Positions 62,907 through 64,000 of a stretch of 64,000 bases of DNA are shown in pieces. The position numbers and the translations under genes are program-made. Each line of letters starts with the position of its first letter. The first letter of the stretch is position 1. The stretch comes from Chrysoperla carnea. Its lineage: Eukaryota > Arthropoda > Insecta > Neuroptera > Chrysopidae. The stretch is taken from NCBI RefSeq assembly GCF_905475395.1, contig NC_058340.1, forward strand, positions 58,010,181-58,074,180. The letters run 5' to 3'. The notes under the pieces were generated by a model that did no database searches, was not told the origin of the DNA, and saw nothing but the letters and a program-made list of their open reading frames with translations.

Positions 62907-64000
62907 ATGCCATAAAAGCTTTTTATAGAGAAATGTAACTCTTTTGGAATTTATCTTTCTTATTGTATTCTAAATTTTCCATTTCATAGCCATTTGTAGT
63001 TGGAGTTAAGTTCAATAAATATTATCCCAATAGTCCACAGCTTGGAACTAAAATTGAGTAAATATACCATTTTGGTCACCGGAAGCAATTCAATTTGTTG
63101 GATTTTATCAAATGTTTAAAATTTATTATCTTTAATATATACAATGTTAAAAATTGAATAAAATTGAAACCTGCTGCAATCTGGTTTGTCTTCAATTTAT
63201 TGTACCAATAGGATGGTTTTTTTTTTAAATTTCAAATTCTAAATTTTAATACAATACAAAGTAACAAAGTACAAACGAAAATACCTATAATCGCTAATAA
63301 TAAACTGAAACAGAAATGATCATGTGATAAATTGTACAGTAGTTTATTAACTGTCCAGTATAGGAAGTTATTGTAATGGGTCCGTTTTTCAAAACCAAAA
63401 TTTTCAACATACCTATCTTTATTTTCTATGGTCAGGACTAGGCATTAACATTAACTTGGAGAAAAAGTATGTGTGTGATCGATATCGCGCTAACAAAAAA
63501 TAATATCGACTTCGTTGGGGTGTCGATCGAAGCGTATTAATGGCAACATGATCTGAAAAGAATTTCATAACATTCGGTCGCGTTGGTCGAGTTTTTTATA
63601 ATTACTATTTTTTATAGTTATTTCTGTAGACCTTAATAGTCGTATCACCTTACGGCTTGTTTTCTATAACTTTGCTTATTACGAAAATTTCAATTTTGTT
63701 TATAGATATTGATCTAGAATATCTCCAAAGTTGTAATTAATGAGGGATTTTGTGGTTTTTAGTAAAACGAAAGACTTTTCTACTTATAATTTCATTCTCT
63801 GTAACGTTTATCACTGTATTGTGCGAATGCGATCTTTTCGAGACACTATATCAGAGCTGCAAAAATTGACGGGTTTTCTATTAAGGATGATGCCACTGGT
63901 GTGATATATCCAATTTGTGTGATATAAGATATCATTAGTGTGCGAATCCAAAAAATACAATTATTCGATTTCTTGACCCGATAGATTTGGTTCGATATCA
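62907..64000. other. Right edge, nothing assigned
   Basis: Downstream of the possible chemoreceptor exon. A plausible acceptor at about 63705 is followed by only eleven codons before a stop. No other feature was supported. Confidence 0.35.

Overview
This is a window of AT-rich eukaryotic nuclear DNA, almost certainly from an insect. The evidence is spliced genes with GT-AG introns (several only 60-75 bp), insect-type gene families, an intact eukaryotic tRNA-Lys, and many Helitron, hAT, PIF/Harbinger-like and Tigger-type transposon remnants. I could not fix the insect order from sequence alone.

Layout: bases 1-23865 are covered by one minus-strand gene, a coiled-coil protein matching CFAP53/CCDC11 of ciliary axonemes. 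Seven coding exons are visible and the 3' end runs off the left edge. A complete nine-exon fatty acyl-CoA reductase gene (16226-22390, plus strand) sits inside the first coding intron of the CFAP53 gene. About 1.7 kb beyond the CFAP53 start, head to head with it, is an intronless ZIP-family metal transporter (25583-26692). A small three-exon gene at 29469-30144 encodes a 96-residue secreted six-cysteine peptide precursor that I do not recognise. A seven-exon peptidyl-alpha-hydroxyglycine alpha-amidating lyase gene (35667-40015) follows; it carries an antisense tRNA-Lys(CTT) in its second coding intron. A possible gustatory-receptor first exon lies at 62301-62634.

The rest, above all 40-62 kb, is gene-poor and built from transposon debris: two Helitron copies of identical length (12030-12495, 34334-34799), other Helitron-type pieces, hAT elements (one with a perfect 8-bp target duplication), a Tigger element keeping the transposase C-terminus, two elements sharing a TIR core and flanked by 3-bp duplications (one with its own small ORF), and several long foldback repeats. 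The genes do not form a pathway; they are unrelated neighbours, as is usual for insect chromosomes. No operon-like or exotic system was seen. The most novel candidates are the secreted Cys-rich peptide, a pre-miRNA-like hairpin at 4231-4312, and the repeat-expanded N-terminus of the reductase.
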